Below, one piece after another: positions 26,430-34,814 of a DNA stretch of 64,000 bases (positions within the stretch are counted from its first letter, which is position 1; each line of letters opens with the position of its first letter). Origin of the DNA: Leifsonia shinshuensis (GTDB taxonomy: Bacteria > Actinomycetota > Actinomycetes > Actinomycetales > Microbacteriaceae); contig NZ_JACCFL010000001.1 in NCBI RefSeq assembly GCF_013410375.1, positions 806,001 through 870,000 of the forward strand, read 5' to 3'. The notes beneath the pieces were generated by a model. That model was not told where the DNA came from, did not search any database, and saw only the letters and a list, made by a program, of their open reading frames with translations. The translations under genes and the position numbers were made by a program.

Positions 26430-27527
26430 ATGAAGGCCGTCGTCTTCCGAGAGCCGTCCTCCCCGATCGAGTACACCGACGTGGAGCTCGCCGCCCCCGG
26501 ACCGGGCGAGGTCCGCGTCCGCATCGCCGCGGCCGGCGTCTGCCACTCCGACCTGCACGTCAAGCGCGGGGAGTGGGACGCCCCGGCGCCCCTGGTCATG
26601 GGACACGAGGGCTCCGGCGTCGTGACCGAGCTCGGCGAGGGCGTCAGCTCGCTCGCCATCGGCGACCACGTCGTCCTCAGCTGGGTGCCGCCGTGCGGCG
26701 AGTGCCGGTACTGCCGGTCGGGCCACGAGGCCCGCTGCCAGAAGGTCGCGACCGTGGTCGCTCCGCAGGGCGTGCTCTTCGACGGCACCTCCCGGCTCTC
26801 GCGCGACGGCGCGACCGTCCACCACTACCTCGGCGTCTCGTCGTTCGCCGAGGAGGTCGTGGTCCCGGCCTCCGGCGCGGTGAAGGTGCGCGACGACGCC
26901 CCGCTCGACATCATCGCCGTGGTCGGCTGCGCCGTCGCGACCGGCGTCGGCGCCGTGCTCAACACGGCTGCCGTCGAGCCGGGCTCCACCGTCGCCGTGA
27001 TCGGCTGCGGCGGCGTCGGCCTCAACGTCGTGCAGGGCGCGCGCCTGGCCGGAGCGGAGCGGATCGTCGCGATCGACGTGCTCGCGGACAAGACGCAGAC
27101 CGCGCTGCAGTTCGGCGCCACCGACCGCATCGACGCGTCGCAGGCCGACGCAGTGGAGCAGCTCTTCGACCTGATCCCGGACGGTGTCGACTACGCCTTC
27201 GACGCGATCGGTCGCACCTCCACCACCGAGCAGGCGATCCGGATGCTCGGCCTCGGCGGCGCCGCCGTCATCGTCGGCCTCCCGCCGACGGGTGCGAAGG
27301 CCTCGTTCGAGCCGCTCGTGCTCGCGGAGGCCGACCAGCGCATCCTGGGCTCCAACTACGGCTCGGTGCGCCCCTCCATCGACATCCCCGCGCTGGTCGA
27401 CCGCTACATGGACGGCCAGCTCAAGCTCGACCCCCTGATCTCGGGCCGGCGGCCGCTCGCGGAGGCGGCGGAGGCCTTCGACGACCTCGAGAAGGGCTCC
27501 GTGCTCCGCACCCTGCTCATCCCGTAG
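26430..27527 (+). CDS. Zinc-dependent alcohol dehydrogenase
   Basis: A 365-residue medium-chain dehydrogenase with both zinc sites: catalytic residues in AAGVCHSDLH (Cys near 38) and MGHEGSG (His-Glu near 59-60), and the structural four-cysteine lobe CGECRYCRSGHEARC near residues 90-104. The NAD-binding GCGGVGLN is near residue 192. The length and the insertion after the cysteine lobe resemble class III-like or aryl/aliphatic alcohol dehydrogenases. GAAGGAG precedes the ATG. It oxidises an alcohol to an aldehyde; with an amine-type permease 83 bp downstream and a PucR regulator, an amino-alcohol substrate is plausible but unproven. Confidence 0.92.
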   Translation: MKAVVFREPSSPIEYTDVELAAPGPGEVRVRIAAAGVCHSDLHVKRGEWDAPAPLVMGHEGSGVVTELGEGVSSLAIGDHVVLSWVPPCGECRYCRSGHEARCQKVATVVAPQGVLFDGTSRLSRDGATVHHYLGVSSFAEEVVVPASGAVKVRDDAPLDIIAVVGCAVATGVGAVLNTAAVEPGSTVAVIGCGGVGLNVVQGARLAGAERIVAIDVLADKTQTALQFGATDRIDASQADAVEQLFDLIPDGVDYAFDAIGRTSTTEQAIRMLGLGGAAVIVGLPPTGAKASFEPLVLAEADQRILGSNYGSVRPSIDIPALVDRYMDGQLKLDPLISGRRPLAEAAEAFDDLEKGSVLRTLLIP

Positions 27528-27610
27528 CGCCACCCGATCCCCAGCACCGCGCACCCGCACCCGCACCGCCACCCCCTGCACCCCCGAACCCGACTCACTG
27601 GAGAGCCACC

Positions 27611-29059
27611 ATGACCACCAGTTCCGACCCCCGTCTGGCCGCGCGGCCCGGCAGCCCGACCGACGCCGGACTCCGGCACGGCGTCATGAGCGGACCCGAG
27701 CTGGCCGCGCAGGCGATCGCCAACATCGCGCCCAGCGCCGTCATCGCCTTCACCGCGGCGTCCATCTTCATCGGCGCGGGCAACGGCACGATCTACTCGT
27801 TCGTGCTCGCCACCATCGTCATCCTCTGCGTCGGCTACTGCGTGGTGGTCTTCGCCCGCAAGCACGCGTCGGCCGGCTCGCTCTACACGTACGTCGCCAA
27901 GGGCCTCGGCCCGACCGGCGCCTACCTCGCCGGCGTCACGCTGGTCATCGGCTGCTGGGGCATCGCCGCCGGCTCGCTCGGCGGCGCGGTCTCGTACTTC
28001 AACCAGTTCCTGGCGCTGCTCGGCGTCCCGACCGGTGGCGTCGGCTGGTACGTCGGCCTCGCGATCGTGCTCGGCGGCCTGGCGACGCTGTTCACCATCC
28101 GCGGCATCCGGCTGTCGGCCCGCGTCTCGCTCGTGCTGGAGCTCGTCTCCGTCACGATCATCACCATCCTGCTGATCGCGGCGCTCGTCTGGGCCGGCCC
28201 GAAGGCCTGGGACCCGGCGCAGGTCTTCGCGCAGGGCGCTCCGTTCCAGGGCATCGCCGCCGGCATGGTGCTCGGCATCCTCGGCTTCGTCGGCTTCTCC
28301 TCCGCGGACGCGCTCGGCCGCGAGGCCAAGAACCCGTACACCGCCATCCCGCGCGCGATCATGTGGAGCGCGGTCGTCGTCGGCATCCTCTACGTGTTCG
28401 CCGCCTACACGCAGATCGCCGTGCTGCACGAGCACCTCGCCACCAGCGCCAGCCCGCTGGAGGACATCGCGAAGCTGATCGGCATGCCGTCCTGGTTCGC
28501 GCCCATCCTCACCTTCGGCGTCGGCGCCTCGTTCTTCGCGGTCGTCGTGGCCCCGCTCAACGTCGTCGGCCGGGTCATGTACGTGATGGGCAAGGAGGGC
28601 GTCCTCCCCGAGCGCTTCGGCCGCACCCACGAGCGCCACCTGACCCCGCACCGCGTGCTCCTGGTCGCCGGCCCCGCGGCGATCCTGCTCGACGTGATCC
28701 TGCTGCTGGTCGGCTCCGACCCGATGGACATCACGGTCTGGGTGGACACCTACGGCACCTACGGCTACATGGTCGCCTACGCGCTGGTCGCGATCGCGTG
28801 CATCGCCTACACCCGCCACGCGGGCATCCCGAACCGGCTGGTCTGGGTCTGCGCGGTGGTCGCCGTCGCGGCGATGGCGTACGTGTTCTTCGCGAACATC
28901 TGGCCGGTGCCGGCGTTCCCGCTGAACGTCATCCCGTACCTCTTCCTCCTGACGCTGATCGGGGCGGTGGCGTGGTTCGTGTACCTGGCGCGCCGCCGGC
29001 CGGAGGTCATCCGGAACATCGGCAACACCGAGACCGAGTCGCTGGAGGGGGTCGGCTGA
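27611..29059 (+). CDS. APC family permease linked to alcohol dehydrogenase
   Basis: A 482-residue transporter of the APC superfamily with about twelve helices. LAAQAIANIAPSAVIAFTAA near residue 30, ASAGSLYTYVAKGLGPTGAYL near 85-105 and FVGFSSADALGREAKNPYTA near 225 are family-typical. Its ATG at 27611 has GGAG eight bases upstream. It follows the alcohol dehydrogenase gene by 83 bp of CCCGCACC-rich DNA and ends at a strong terminator. The pair probably imports and oxidises one compound, under PucR control. Confidence 0.9.
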   Translation: MTTSSDPRLAARPGSPTDAGLRHGVMSGPELAAQAIANIAPSAVIAFTAASIFIGAGNGTIYSFVLATIVILCVGYCVVVFARKHASAGSLYTYVAKGLGPTGAYLAGVTLVIGCWGIAAGSLGGAVSYFNQFLALLGVPTGGVGWYVGLAIVLGGLATLFTIRGIRLSARVSLVLELVSVTIITILLIAALVWAGPKAWDPAQVFAQGAPFQGIAAGMVLGILGFVGFSSADALGREAKNPYTAIPRAIMWSAVVVGILYVFAAYTQIAVLHEHLATSASPLEDIAKLIGMPSWFAPILTFGVGASFFAVVVAPLNVVGRVMYVMGKEGVLPERFGRTHERHLTPHRVLLVAGPAAILLDVILLLVGSDPMDITVWVDTYGTYGYMVAYALVAIACIAYTRHAGIPNRLVWVCAVVAVAAMAYVFFANIWPVPAFPLNVIPYLFLLTLIGAVAWFVYLARRRPEVIRNIGNTETESLEGVG

Positions 29060-29078
29060 CCTCCTGCGTGGTTGATGG

Positions 29079-29110
29079 AGCCCCGCGGCGATCCCGATCG
29101 CCGCGGGGCT
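29079..29110 (+). terminator. Strong hairpin terminator after the permease
   Basis: Perfect 15-bp arms, AGCCCCGCGGCGATC and its complement (29079-29093 and 29096-29110), with a two-base centre lie 20 bp after the stop of the permease gene. TTCGTCGTTC follows rather than a clean T-run. This closes the alcohol dehydrogenase operon. Confidence 0.75.
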
Positions 29111-29140
29111 TCGTCGTTCATGCCCAATTCATCTATTTCG

Positions 29141-29170
29141 TCACACAGACGATCTAACAGTGGTTACAAT
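29141..29170 (+). promoter_or_regulatory. Promoter before COG4280 membrane protein gene
   Basis: A good -10 box TACAAT (29165-29170) lies 28 bp before the chosen GTG at 29199; TCACAC (29141-29146) at an 18-bp spacing is a poor -35. The AT-rich stretch 29121-29170 stands out in this GC-rich DNA. The box falls downstream of an in-frame GTG at 29160, which argues against that start. Confidence 0.45.
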
Positions 29171-29198
29171 CTGGGGTACCTCCGTGGAAGGACCCTCC

Positions 29199-30272
29199 GT
29201 GAACTCACTCGCCTTGTTCGTCGCTGTCTTCCTGGCGTGCCTGGTCGAAGCCGTCGAGGCGACCACGATCGTGCTCGCCGCCGGCGCCACCCGCAACTGG
29301 CGCTCGGCGCTGACCGGGACCGCGGCCGGCGTGGTCGTGCTCGCCGTCATCGTCGCCGTCGTAGGCCCGGCGATCACGCTCATCCCGATCGGCTTCCTCC
29401 GGCTGGTGGTCGGCGGTCTCCTGCTCGTCTTCGGAATGCAGTGGATCCGCAAGGCCGTGCTGCGCGCGAGCGGCTACAAGGCCCTGCACGACGAGACGCT
29501 GATCTACGAACGGGAGGTGGCGGAGGCGCGCGCCGCCCGCAAGGAGAGCCGCTTCGGTGTCCGCGACTGGTTCGCCTTCACGCTGTCGTTCAAGGCGGTG
29601 CTGCTGGAGGGGCTGGAGGTCGTCTTCATCGTCCTCACCTTCGGCGCGAACCAGAACCAGATCGGCCTGGCCTCCCTCGCCGCCGTCGCCGCGATCGTCG
29701 TGGTCGTCCTGATCGGCGCCGCGGTGCGCGCCCCGCTGTCGCGCGTGCCGGAGAACACCCTGAAGTTCGTCGTCGGCGTGATGCTGACCTCGTTCGGCCT
29801 GTTCTGGGGTGCGGAGGGCGCGGGAGCCGTCTGGCCGGGCGCCGACCTGGCGCTGCTGGTCATCATCCCCGCCGTCGGCGTGTTCTCGCTGCTGCTCGTC
29901 GCGGTGCTCCGCCGCCGGAAGGCCGCTCAGCTGCGCCGCGAGTCGCGGCCGGTCGGTGCGTCCGAGCCGGCGCCGGTCCTCGTCACGACGACGGGCGACG
30001 CCCAGGGGCACGCTGCCGAGACGGCCGCGGCGCCGGCCTCCGCCACAACCGCCTCCGCCCCGCAGCGGCAGAACGCCGTGGTGCGCGGACTGCGCTCGTT
30101 CGGGCTGTTCTGGTGGGACTTCATCGTCGGCGACGACTGGCAGATCGCGGCCGGAACGGCCGTCGGGCTCGCGATCACGTTCGCGGTGAGCGGCTGGTCG
30201 GGAGCGTGGCTGGTCATGCCGGTCGTCGTGGCGCTCCTCATCCCCTACGGAATCATGCGCGCACTGCGCTGA
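29199..30272 (+). CDS. COG4280 family integral membrane protein
   Basis: A 357-residue membrane protein with about eight hydrophobic segments. It opens ALFVAVFLACLVEAVEATTI, an acidic membrane motif (E-A-V-E-A) repeated in related form as VLLEGLEVVFIVLTFGANQN near residue 140; such paired Glu motifs recall cation transporters, but no function is established. A low-complexity Ala/Thr linker (about residues 265-285) precedes the last helices. The GTG at 29199 has GGAAGG seven bases upstream. It is convergent with a ChrB-like gene, an association I recall from other actinobacteria, hinting at metal or oxyanion handling. Confidence 0.75.
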   Translation: MNSLALFVAVFLACLVEAVEATTIVLAAGATRNWRSALTGTAAGVVVLAVIVAVVGPAITLIPIGFLRLVVGGLLLVFGMQWIRKAVLRASGYKALHDETLIYEREVAEARAARKESRFGVRDWFAFTLSFKAVLLEGLEVVFIVLTFGANQNQIGLASLAAVAAIVVVVLIGAAVRAPLSRVPENTLKFVVGVMLTSFGLFWGAEGAGAVWPGADLALLVIIPAVGVFSLLLVAVLRRRKAAQLRRESRPVGASEPAPVLVTTTGDAQGHAAETAAAPASATTASAPQRQNAVVRGLRSFGLFWWDFIVGDDWQIAAGTAVGLAITFAVSGWSGAWLVMPVVVALLIPYGIMRALR

Positions 30273-30305
30273 GCCCGGCCCCGTCGGAGCGCGCGCCCGG
30301 GGGGA

Positions 30306-30869
30306 TCAGTGCCCCTCCGGCTCCTCCGCGTATACGCGGGCCGCGTACTCCTCCAGCGCTGTGGCGCACGACGCCACGGCCTCCTCCGCCTCGGCGCGCT
30401 TCGGCGCCCCGAAGCGGTCGCGGGTCTGCACCTTCTCCAGCCAGTTGACGAGCTTGGTGTAGTCGACCTCGTTCTCCTCCAACTCGGCGTAGCTGAAGTG
30501 CGACTCCGTGTACTCCTTCTCGAGCTCGCGCAGGAAGCCCTGGCACCGGTCGATGATCTCCTCGTACTCGTCGGTGCGGGCGTCCTGGAACGCCGAGACG
30601 ATGCCGGCGTCACCCGCGAGAACCTCCGAGCGGAGAAGGGCGGCCGTGCCGCCGAGCTCCAGGATCTCGTGCCGCAGCTTGCGCAGCGCCCGCTCGCTCG
30701 CGACGTCGTCGGGAAGGGCGGCGACCGAGTTCTGCAGGTAGATCGCGCCGAGCGCCTTCAGCCGGCGCCACACCGTCGCCCGCAGCCGGGTCGGCTCGGA
30801 GGGGACCCGGTAGACGAGCACGTTCCACGCCGTCCCGGGGCGTTCGGCGGTCTCGGCGTCGTCGGTCAT
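30306..30869 (-). CDS. ChrB N-terminal domain-like protein
   Basis: A 187-residue protein resembling the N-terminal domain of the chromate-resistance regulator ChrB: WNVLVYRVPSEPTRLRATVW followed by RRLKALGAIYLQNSVAALPD (residues 15-54) is the signature, followed by a helical part with YEEIIDRCQGFLRELEKEYT near 105. The C-terminal ChrB domain (CHAD/rhodanese-like) is absent. TAGGAT six bases before the ATG indicates a leaderless transcript. The convergent neighbour is a COG4280 membrane protein. A role in chromate response is family-based; no chrA is present in the window. Confidence 0.75.
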   Translation of the reverse strand: MTDDAETAERPGTAWNVLVYRVPSEPTRLRATVWRRLKALGAIYLQNSVAALPDDVASERALRKLRHEILELGGTAALLRSEVLAGDAGIVSAFQDARTDEYEEIIDRCQGFLRELEKEYTESHFSYAELEENEVDYTKLVNWLEKVQTRDRFGAPKRAEAEEAVASCATALEEYAARVYAEEPEGH

Positions 30870-30939
30870 CCACCAATCCTAGGAGGCGGGCGGCACGCGG
30901 TGGGCCTGCAGCGCGGTGCACCGCGACTCGCACAGAAGC

Positions 30940-30990
30940 TGTTCATTCGAACATTGAGTGTGTGCGAATGAACACCATGTGTGTTACAGT
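30940..30990 (+). promoter_or_regulatory. Inverted DeoR-type operator pair and promoter
   Basis: Two 14-bp sites face each other: TGTTCATTCGAACA at 30940-30953 and TGTTCATTCGCACA read on the minus strand at 30961-30974. They form a larger palindrome with 9-bp arms GTTCATTCG/CGAATGAAC (30941-30973). A -10 box TACAGT (30985-30990) follows, with its -35 region inside the second site, 29 bp before the permease start. DeoR-family proteins bind such paired TTCATTCG-like elements; the deoR gene is second in the operon. Confidence 0.65.
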
Positions 30991-31019
30991 GTGGTCACCC
31001 GGTTCAAAGGAGAGCGCAC

Positions 31020-32465
31020 ATGTCAGCAACCCAGTACGAAGCCTCGACGGTGGAGGAGCCCGATCTCCCCTCCGGTCTCAACCGAGGCTCCATCGGGCTC
31101 GGCGGCACCCTGATGCAGTCGATCGCCCAGATCTCGCCGACCCTCGGCATCTTCTACACGATCGCCTTCACGACCGGCCAGGCCGGTGTCACCGCTCCGC
31201 TGACCTACCTCGCGGCCTTCCTCGTCTGCCTCATCATCGCGGTGCCGATGCGCGGGCTCGCCCGCCACCTCCCCTCCGCCGGCGGCTTCTACACCTACGT
31301 CTCGGCGGGGATCGGCCCGAAGGCCGGATTCATGACCGGCTGGCTCTACGCGATCATGGTCACCGTCGTCCCCGCCGCGCTCGCCGCCTTCACCGGCGCC
31401 GTGCTCCAGGACGAGCTGTCCGGCAAGTACGGGTTCGACGTGCCGTGGTGGGTCTATGCGGTCGTCATCCTCGCGATCTGCTTCGCGTGCGCCTACCGCG
31501 GGATCGTCATCTCGATCAAGTTCCTCGTCGTGATGACCTGCTTCGAGATGGTCGTCGGACTCGGGCTAGCGCTTTCCGGCCTCATCCACCCCGGCCCCGG
31601 CGGCGTGAACCTAAAGGGTTTCAACCCGGCCAACATCACCGACGGCTCCGGCTTCTTCCTCGCGATCGTCCTCTCGATCTTCGCGTTCACCGGCTTCGAG
31701 AGCGCCGCCGCCGTCGGCGAGGAGTCGCGCGACCCGAAGCGGATCGTGCCCAAGGCGATCATCGGCTCGCTCACCCTCATCGGCATCTTCTACGTCGTCA
31801 CCGCCTGGGGCCTGCAGATCGGCTGGGGCACCAGCGACCTCGGCAAGCTCGCGTCGTCGCCCACCGCTCCGGCGTTCGTGCTCGCTGACCGCCTGTTCGA
31901 CGGCGCTTCGATCATCATCCTGATCGCACTCGTCAACTCCGGCCTCGGCGTCTGCATCGCCTGCACCACCAGCGCGACCCGCACGATCTTCGGGATCGCC
32001 CGCACCGGTGCCCTCCCGTCCGTGCTCGCGACCGTTCAGCGGAAGCACCGCACGCCGGTCGTCGCGGTCTACGTGCAGTCGATCGTCGCGGTGGTGGTCT
32101 GCCTCGCCGTCGGTCTCCCGCTCGGCCCGTACAACCTCTTCAACCTGCTCGGGACCGCGGGGACCTTCGTCTACATCCCGATCTTCATCCTGATGAACGT
32201 CGCCGCGTTCCTCTTCTTCCGGCGGCACCACCCCGACGAGTTCAGCGTCTGGGCGTACGTGGTCGCGCCGATCGTGTCCACGGTCGCGCTACTGCTGATC
32301 GCCTACTACAGCATCGTTCCGCTCCCGGACTTCCCGGTGCTGCTGGCACCGTTCATCGCCGTCCTCTACGTGGTCATCGGCCTTGCCGTCCTGATCGGCC
32401 GCAACCTGCGTCCGGGGAATCGGGCCTGGATGGCACGCGCAGGGGAGTTGCCTGAGGTTGACTGA
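31020..32465 (+). CDS. APC family permease heading the DeoR-GMC-SIS-ROK operon
   Basis: A 481-residue transporter with about twelve helices. TLMQSIAQISPTLGIFYTIA near residue 30, SAGGFYTYVSAGIGPKAGFM near 84 and FAFTGFESAAAVGEESRDPK near 222 mark the APC superfamily. AAAGGAG precedes the ATG at 31020. It heads a five-gene operon with a DeoR regulator, a GMC flavoenzyme, a SIS-domain protein and a ROK kinase. E. coli FrlA, the fructoselysine transporter, is also an APC permease placed beside a SIS deglycase and a kinase, so import of an Amadori compound or amino-sugar conjugate is an attractive inference. Confidence 0.88.
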   Translation: MSATQYEASTVEEPDLPSGLNRGSIGLGGTLMQSIAQISPTLGIFYTIAFTTGQAGVTAPLTYLAAFLVCLIIAVPMRGLARHLPSAGGFYTYVSAGIGPKAGFMTGWLYAIMVTVVPAALAAFTGAVLQDELSGKYGFDVPWWVYAVVILAICFACAYRGIVISIKFLVVMTCFEMVVGLGLALSGLIHPGPGGVNLKGFNPANITDGSGFFLAIVLSIFAFTGFESAAAVGEESRDPKRIVPKAIIGSLTLIGIFYVVTAWGLQIGWGTSDLGKLASSPTAPAFVLADRLFDGASIIILIALVNSGLGVCIACTTSATRTIFGIARTGALPSVLATVQRKHRTPVVAVYVQSIVAVVVCLAVGLPLGPYNLFNLLGTAGTFVYIPIFILMNVAAFLFFRRHHPDEFSVWAYVVAPIVSTVALLLIAYYSIVPLPDFPVLLAPFIAVLYVVIGLAVLIGRNLRPGNRAWMARAGELPEVD

Positions 32466-32501
32466 TCCCGGACCGCACCACCAGAGCCTCAGGAGACCAC
32501 G

Positions 32502-33260
32502 ATGAACGCCGAAACCCGCCAGCAGCAGATCCTCGAGCAGCTCGCCCGCCGCGGCGAGGCCACGATCGCGGAGCTCAGCGCCCGGTTCGACGTGTCGGAG
32601 ATGACCATCCGCCGCGACCTCAACCAGCTCGCCGCCGCCGGCGTCGTCGTCCGCACCCACGGCGGGGCCGCGCCTGCGGCGAGCGGGAGCTTCGAGCCGC
32701 CGTTCGGTCTGCGCTCGCGCACCAACAGCGAGGCGAAGCGGCAGATCGCCATCGCCGTCGCCAAGCAGGTGCTCGACGGCCAGACCGTCATCCTCGACGG
32801 CGGGACGACCGGCCTGGCCATCGCGGAGGAGCTCGTGGGCAGGAACATCACGGTGTGCGCCCTGAACCTCCGCGTCGCCGACATTCTCTCCGCGGAGTCC
32901 GCCACCCGCGTCATGATCCCGGGCGGGCTCATCCGGACGGGCGAGTCGAGCATTGTCGGCTCCGAGGCGGAACGTGCGCTGCAGAACTTCCGCTACGACC
33001 TCTACGTGATGACGGCCTCCGCCGTCGACGCCGCCGCCGGGTTCACCGAGTGGAATCTCGAGGACGCCGCGATCAAGCGCGCCAGCCTCGCCGCGTCACG
33101 ACGGACCATCGCCGCCGTCGACTCCTCCAAGTTCGGCCGCGAGGCGTTCGCCCGCATCTGCGGCCTCGACCAGGTCGCCGCCGTCGTCACCGACGCGGCG
33201 ATCAGCTCAGAACAGAAGCGCGACTTCTCGGTGTCCGGCACCGAGCTGCTGATCGCCTGA
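32502..33260 (+). CDS. DeoR family transcriptional regulator
   Basis: A 252-residue regulator with a DeoR HTH (residues 6-57: ILEQLARRGEATIAELSARF, then MTIRRDLNQLAAAGVVVRTH) and a DeoRC sugar-phosphate-sensing domain with VILDGGTTGLAIAEEL near residue 92 and DLYVMTASAVDAAAGFTEWN near 166. The family responds to phosphorylated sugars, which matches a kinase in the same operon. It lies 36 bp after the permease gene and 13 bp before the GMC gene. It probably autoregulates the operon through the paired sites at 30940-30974. Confidence 0.92.
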   Translation: MNAETRQQQILEQLARRGEATIAELSARFDVSEMTIRRDLNQLAAAGVVVRTHGGAAPAASGSFEPPFGLRSRTNSEAKRQIAIAVAKQVLDGQTVILDGGTTGLAIAEELVGRNITVCALNLRVADILSAESATRVMIPGGLIRTGESSIVGSEAERALQNFRYDLYVMTASAVDAAAGFTEWNLEDAAIKRASLAASRRTIAAVDSSKFGREAFARICGLDQVAAVVTDAAISSEQKRDFSVSGTELLIA

Positions 33261-33273
33261 CCCAAGGAACACC

Positions 33274-34803
33274 ATGAACACCACACCATCCCTTCCCACC
33301 CGCGTCGATACCCTCGTCATCGGCGGCGGCACCGGGGGCGCCGCGTTCGCGGGGACCCTCGCCGCGCACAGCGACGAGACCGTCCTCCTGGTGGAGGCCG
33401 GCCCCGACTACGGGGCGTTCGACCGGAGCGCATGGCCGGCCGACATGCTCGACGCGCGCTCGATCCCGCTGTCGCACGACTACGACCTCCGGACCGCCCG
33501 GTCGTCCGGCGAGGGGGCGCTCGATCTTCCGCGTGCCCGGATCATCGGCGGCTGCTCGGCGCACAACGGCTGCACCGCCTCGGTCGGGGCGCGGTTCGAG
33601 TACGACGAGTGGGCCGGGCTCGGCAACCCGGGCTGGTCGGCCGACGAGGTCGCTCCGCTGCTCGACGCGGTCCGGGAGCGCTTCCGCGTCCGCCGCTACA
33701 CGATGCCGGAGCTCACGCCGCCGCAGCGCGCATTCGTGGAGGCGGGGGTGGCGGCGGGCCTTCCGTTCGCCGACGACCTGGACGACCTGGAGGCCGCGGA
33801 GGGGATCGGCCCGATGCCGGTCAACATCTCGGACGGCGTGCGCTGGAACAGTGCCTTCGCCTTCCTGGACCCGGTGCGCGACCGCCCCAACCTGACCATC
33901 GCGGGAGGCGTGGCCGTCACCGGACTCAGCTTCGACGGCACGCGGGTCACCGGAGCGTTCGTCACGCACGCGTCCGGCGTCGCCCACATCGACGCGGGGC
34001 GGGTCGTGCTCGCCGCCGGCGCCTACCACTCGCCCGCGATTCTGCTGCGCTCGGGCGTCGGTCCAGCGGCCGAGCTGACGGCGCTCGGCATACCGGTGGT
34101 CGCCGACGTGCCCGGCGTCGGCAAGCACCTGCTCGATCATGAGTGCGTGCAACTCGACTTCGCCGGCCGCCCCGGCCTTGTCGACGAGCTCGCCGCGCTG
34201 GACTGGAACCCGGATGAGCAGACTGTCGGCCGCGCCCGCTCCAGCGTCTGCGACGACGGCCCCTACGACATCCACGTGTTCATGGTCGCCGGCGCCAACA
34301 GTGGCCACCCCGGGCTGCCGCCGATCACCCTTTACGGCGGGGCGATGCGCGCCCGCTCCGAGGGCAGCGTCACGCTCGGCCTCGGCCTCGATGTCACCGA
34401 ACCGGTGATCGACCACCGTTACGGGACGGATCCCGACGGCCACGACCGCACCGTCCTGCGCGAGGCGCTGGACCTGCTCGAGTCGATGGTGTCGCAGCCG
34501 GGGCTGGCCGAGGTGCTCGGCGAGCGCGTCGGGAAGGCCGACCCGCTGGACGACATCGTCAATTACTGCCATCCGGCGGGCACCTGCAAGATGGGGCCGT
34601 CCACCGACCCGCTCGCGGTGGTCGACAACGACGGTGCTGTGCACGGGGTGACCGGGCTCTACGTCGCGGACGCGTCGATCATGCCGACGATCACCCGGGG
34701 CAACATCAACCTGCCGACCGCGATGATCGGGGTGAACGTCGCGAACCGCCTGCTCGGCGCGCGCGTCCTCGACGCCGCGGGCACGACCGCGGACGCGCGC
34801 TGA
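33274..34803 (+). CDS. GMC family FAD-dependent oxidoreductase
   Basis: A 509-residue flavoprotein of the glucose-methanol-choline family. The FAD-binding VIGGGTGGAAFAG is at residues 15-27, ARIIGGCSAHNGCTASVGAR near 88 matches the first GMC signature, GAYHSPAILLRSGVG near 250 the second, and CHPAGTCKMG near 430 contains the catalytic His; RGNINLPTAMIG near 473 closes the FAD pocket. It could oxidise an alcohol or sugar hydroxyl, as choline dehydrogenase or actinobacterial glycoside 3-oxidases do. Its placement between a DeoR regulator and sugar-phosphate genes suggests a sugar-derived substrate. No signal peptide. Confidence 0.9.
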   Translation: MNTTPSLPTRVDTLVIGGGTGGAAFAGTLAAHSDETVLLVEAGPDYGAFDRSAWPADMLDARSIPLSHDYDLRTARSSGEGALDLPRARIIGGCSAHNGCTASVGARFEYDEWAGLGNPGWSADEVAPLLDAVRERFRVRRYTMPELTPPQRAFVEAGVAAGLPFADDLDDLEAAEGIGPMPVNISDGVRWNSAFAFLDPVRDRPNLTIAGGVAVTGLSFDGTRVTGAFVTHASGVAHIDAGRVVLAAGAYHSPAILLRSGVGPAAELTALGIPVVADVPGVGKHLLDHECVQLDFAGRPGLVDELAALDWNPDEQTVGRARSSVCDDGPYDIHVFMVAGANSGHPGLPPITLYGGAMRARSEGSVTLGLGLDVTEPVIDHRYGTDPDGHDRTVLREALDLLESMVSQPGLAEVLGERVGKADPLDDIVNYCHPAGTCKMGPSTDPLAVVDNDGAVHGVTGLYVADASIMPTITRGNINLPTAMIGVNVANRLLGARVLDAAGTTADAR

Positions 34804-34814
34804 GGAGACCGATC

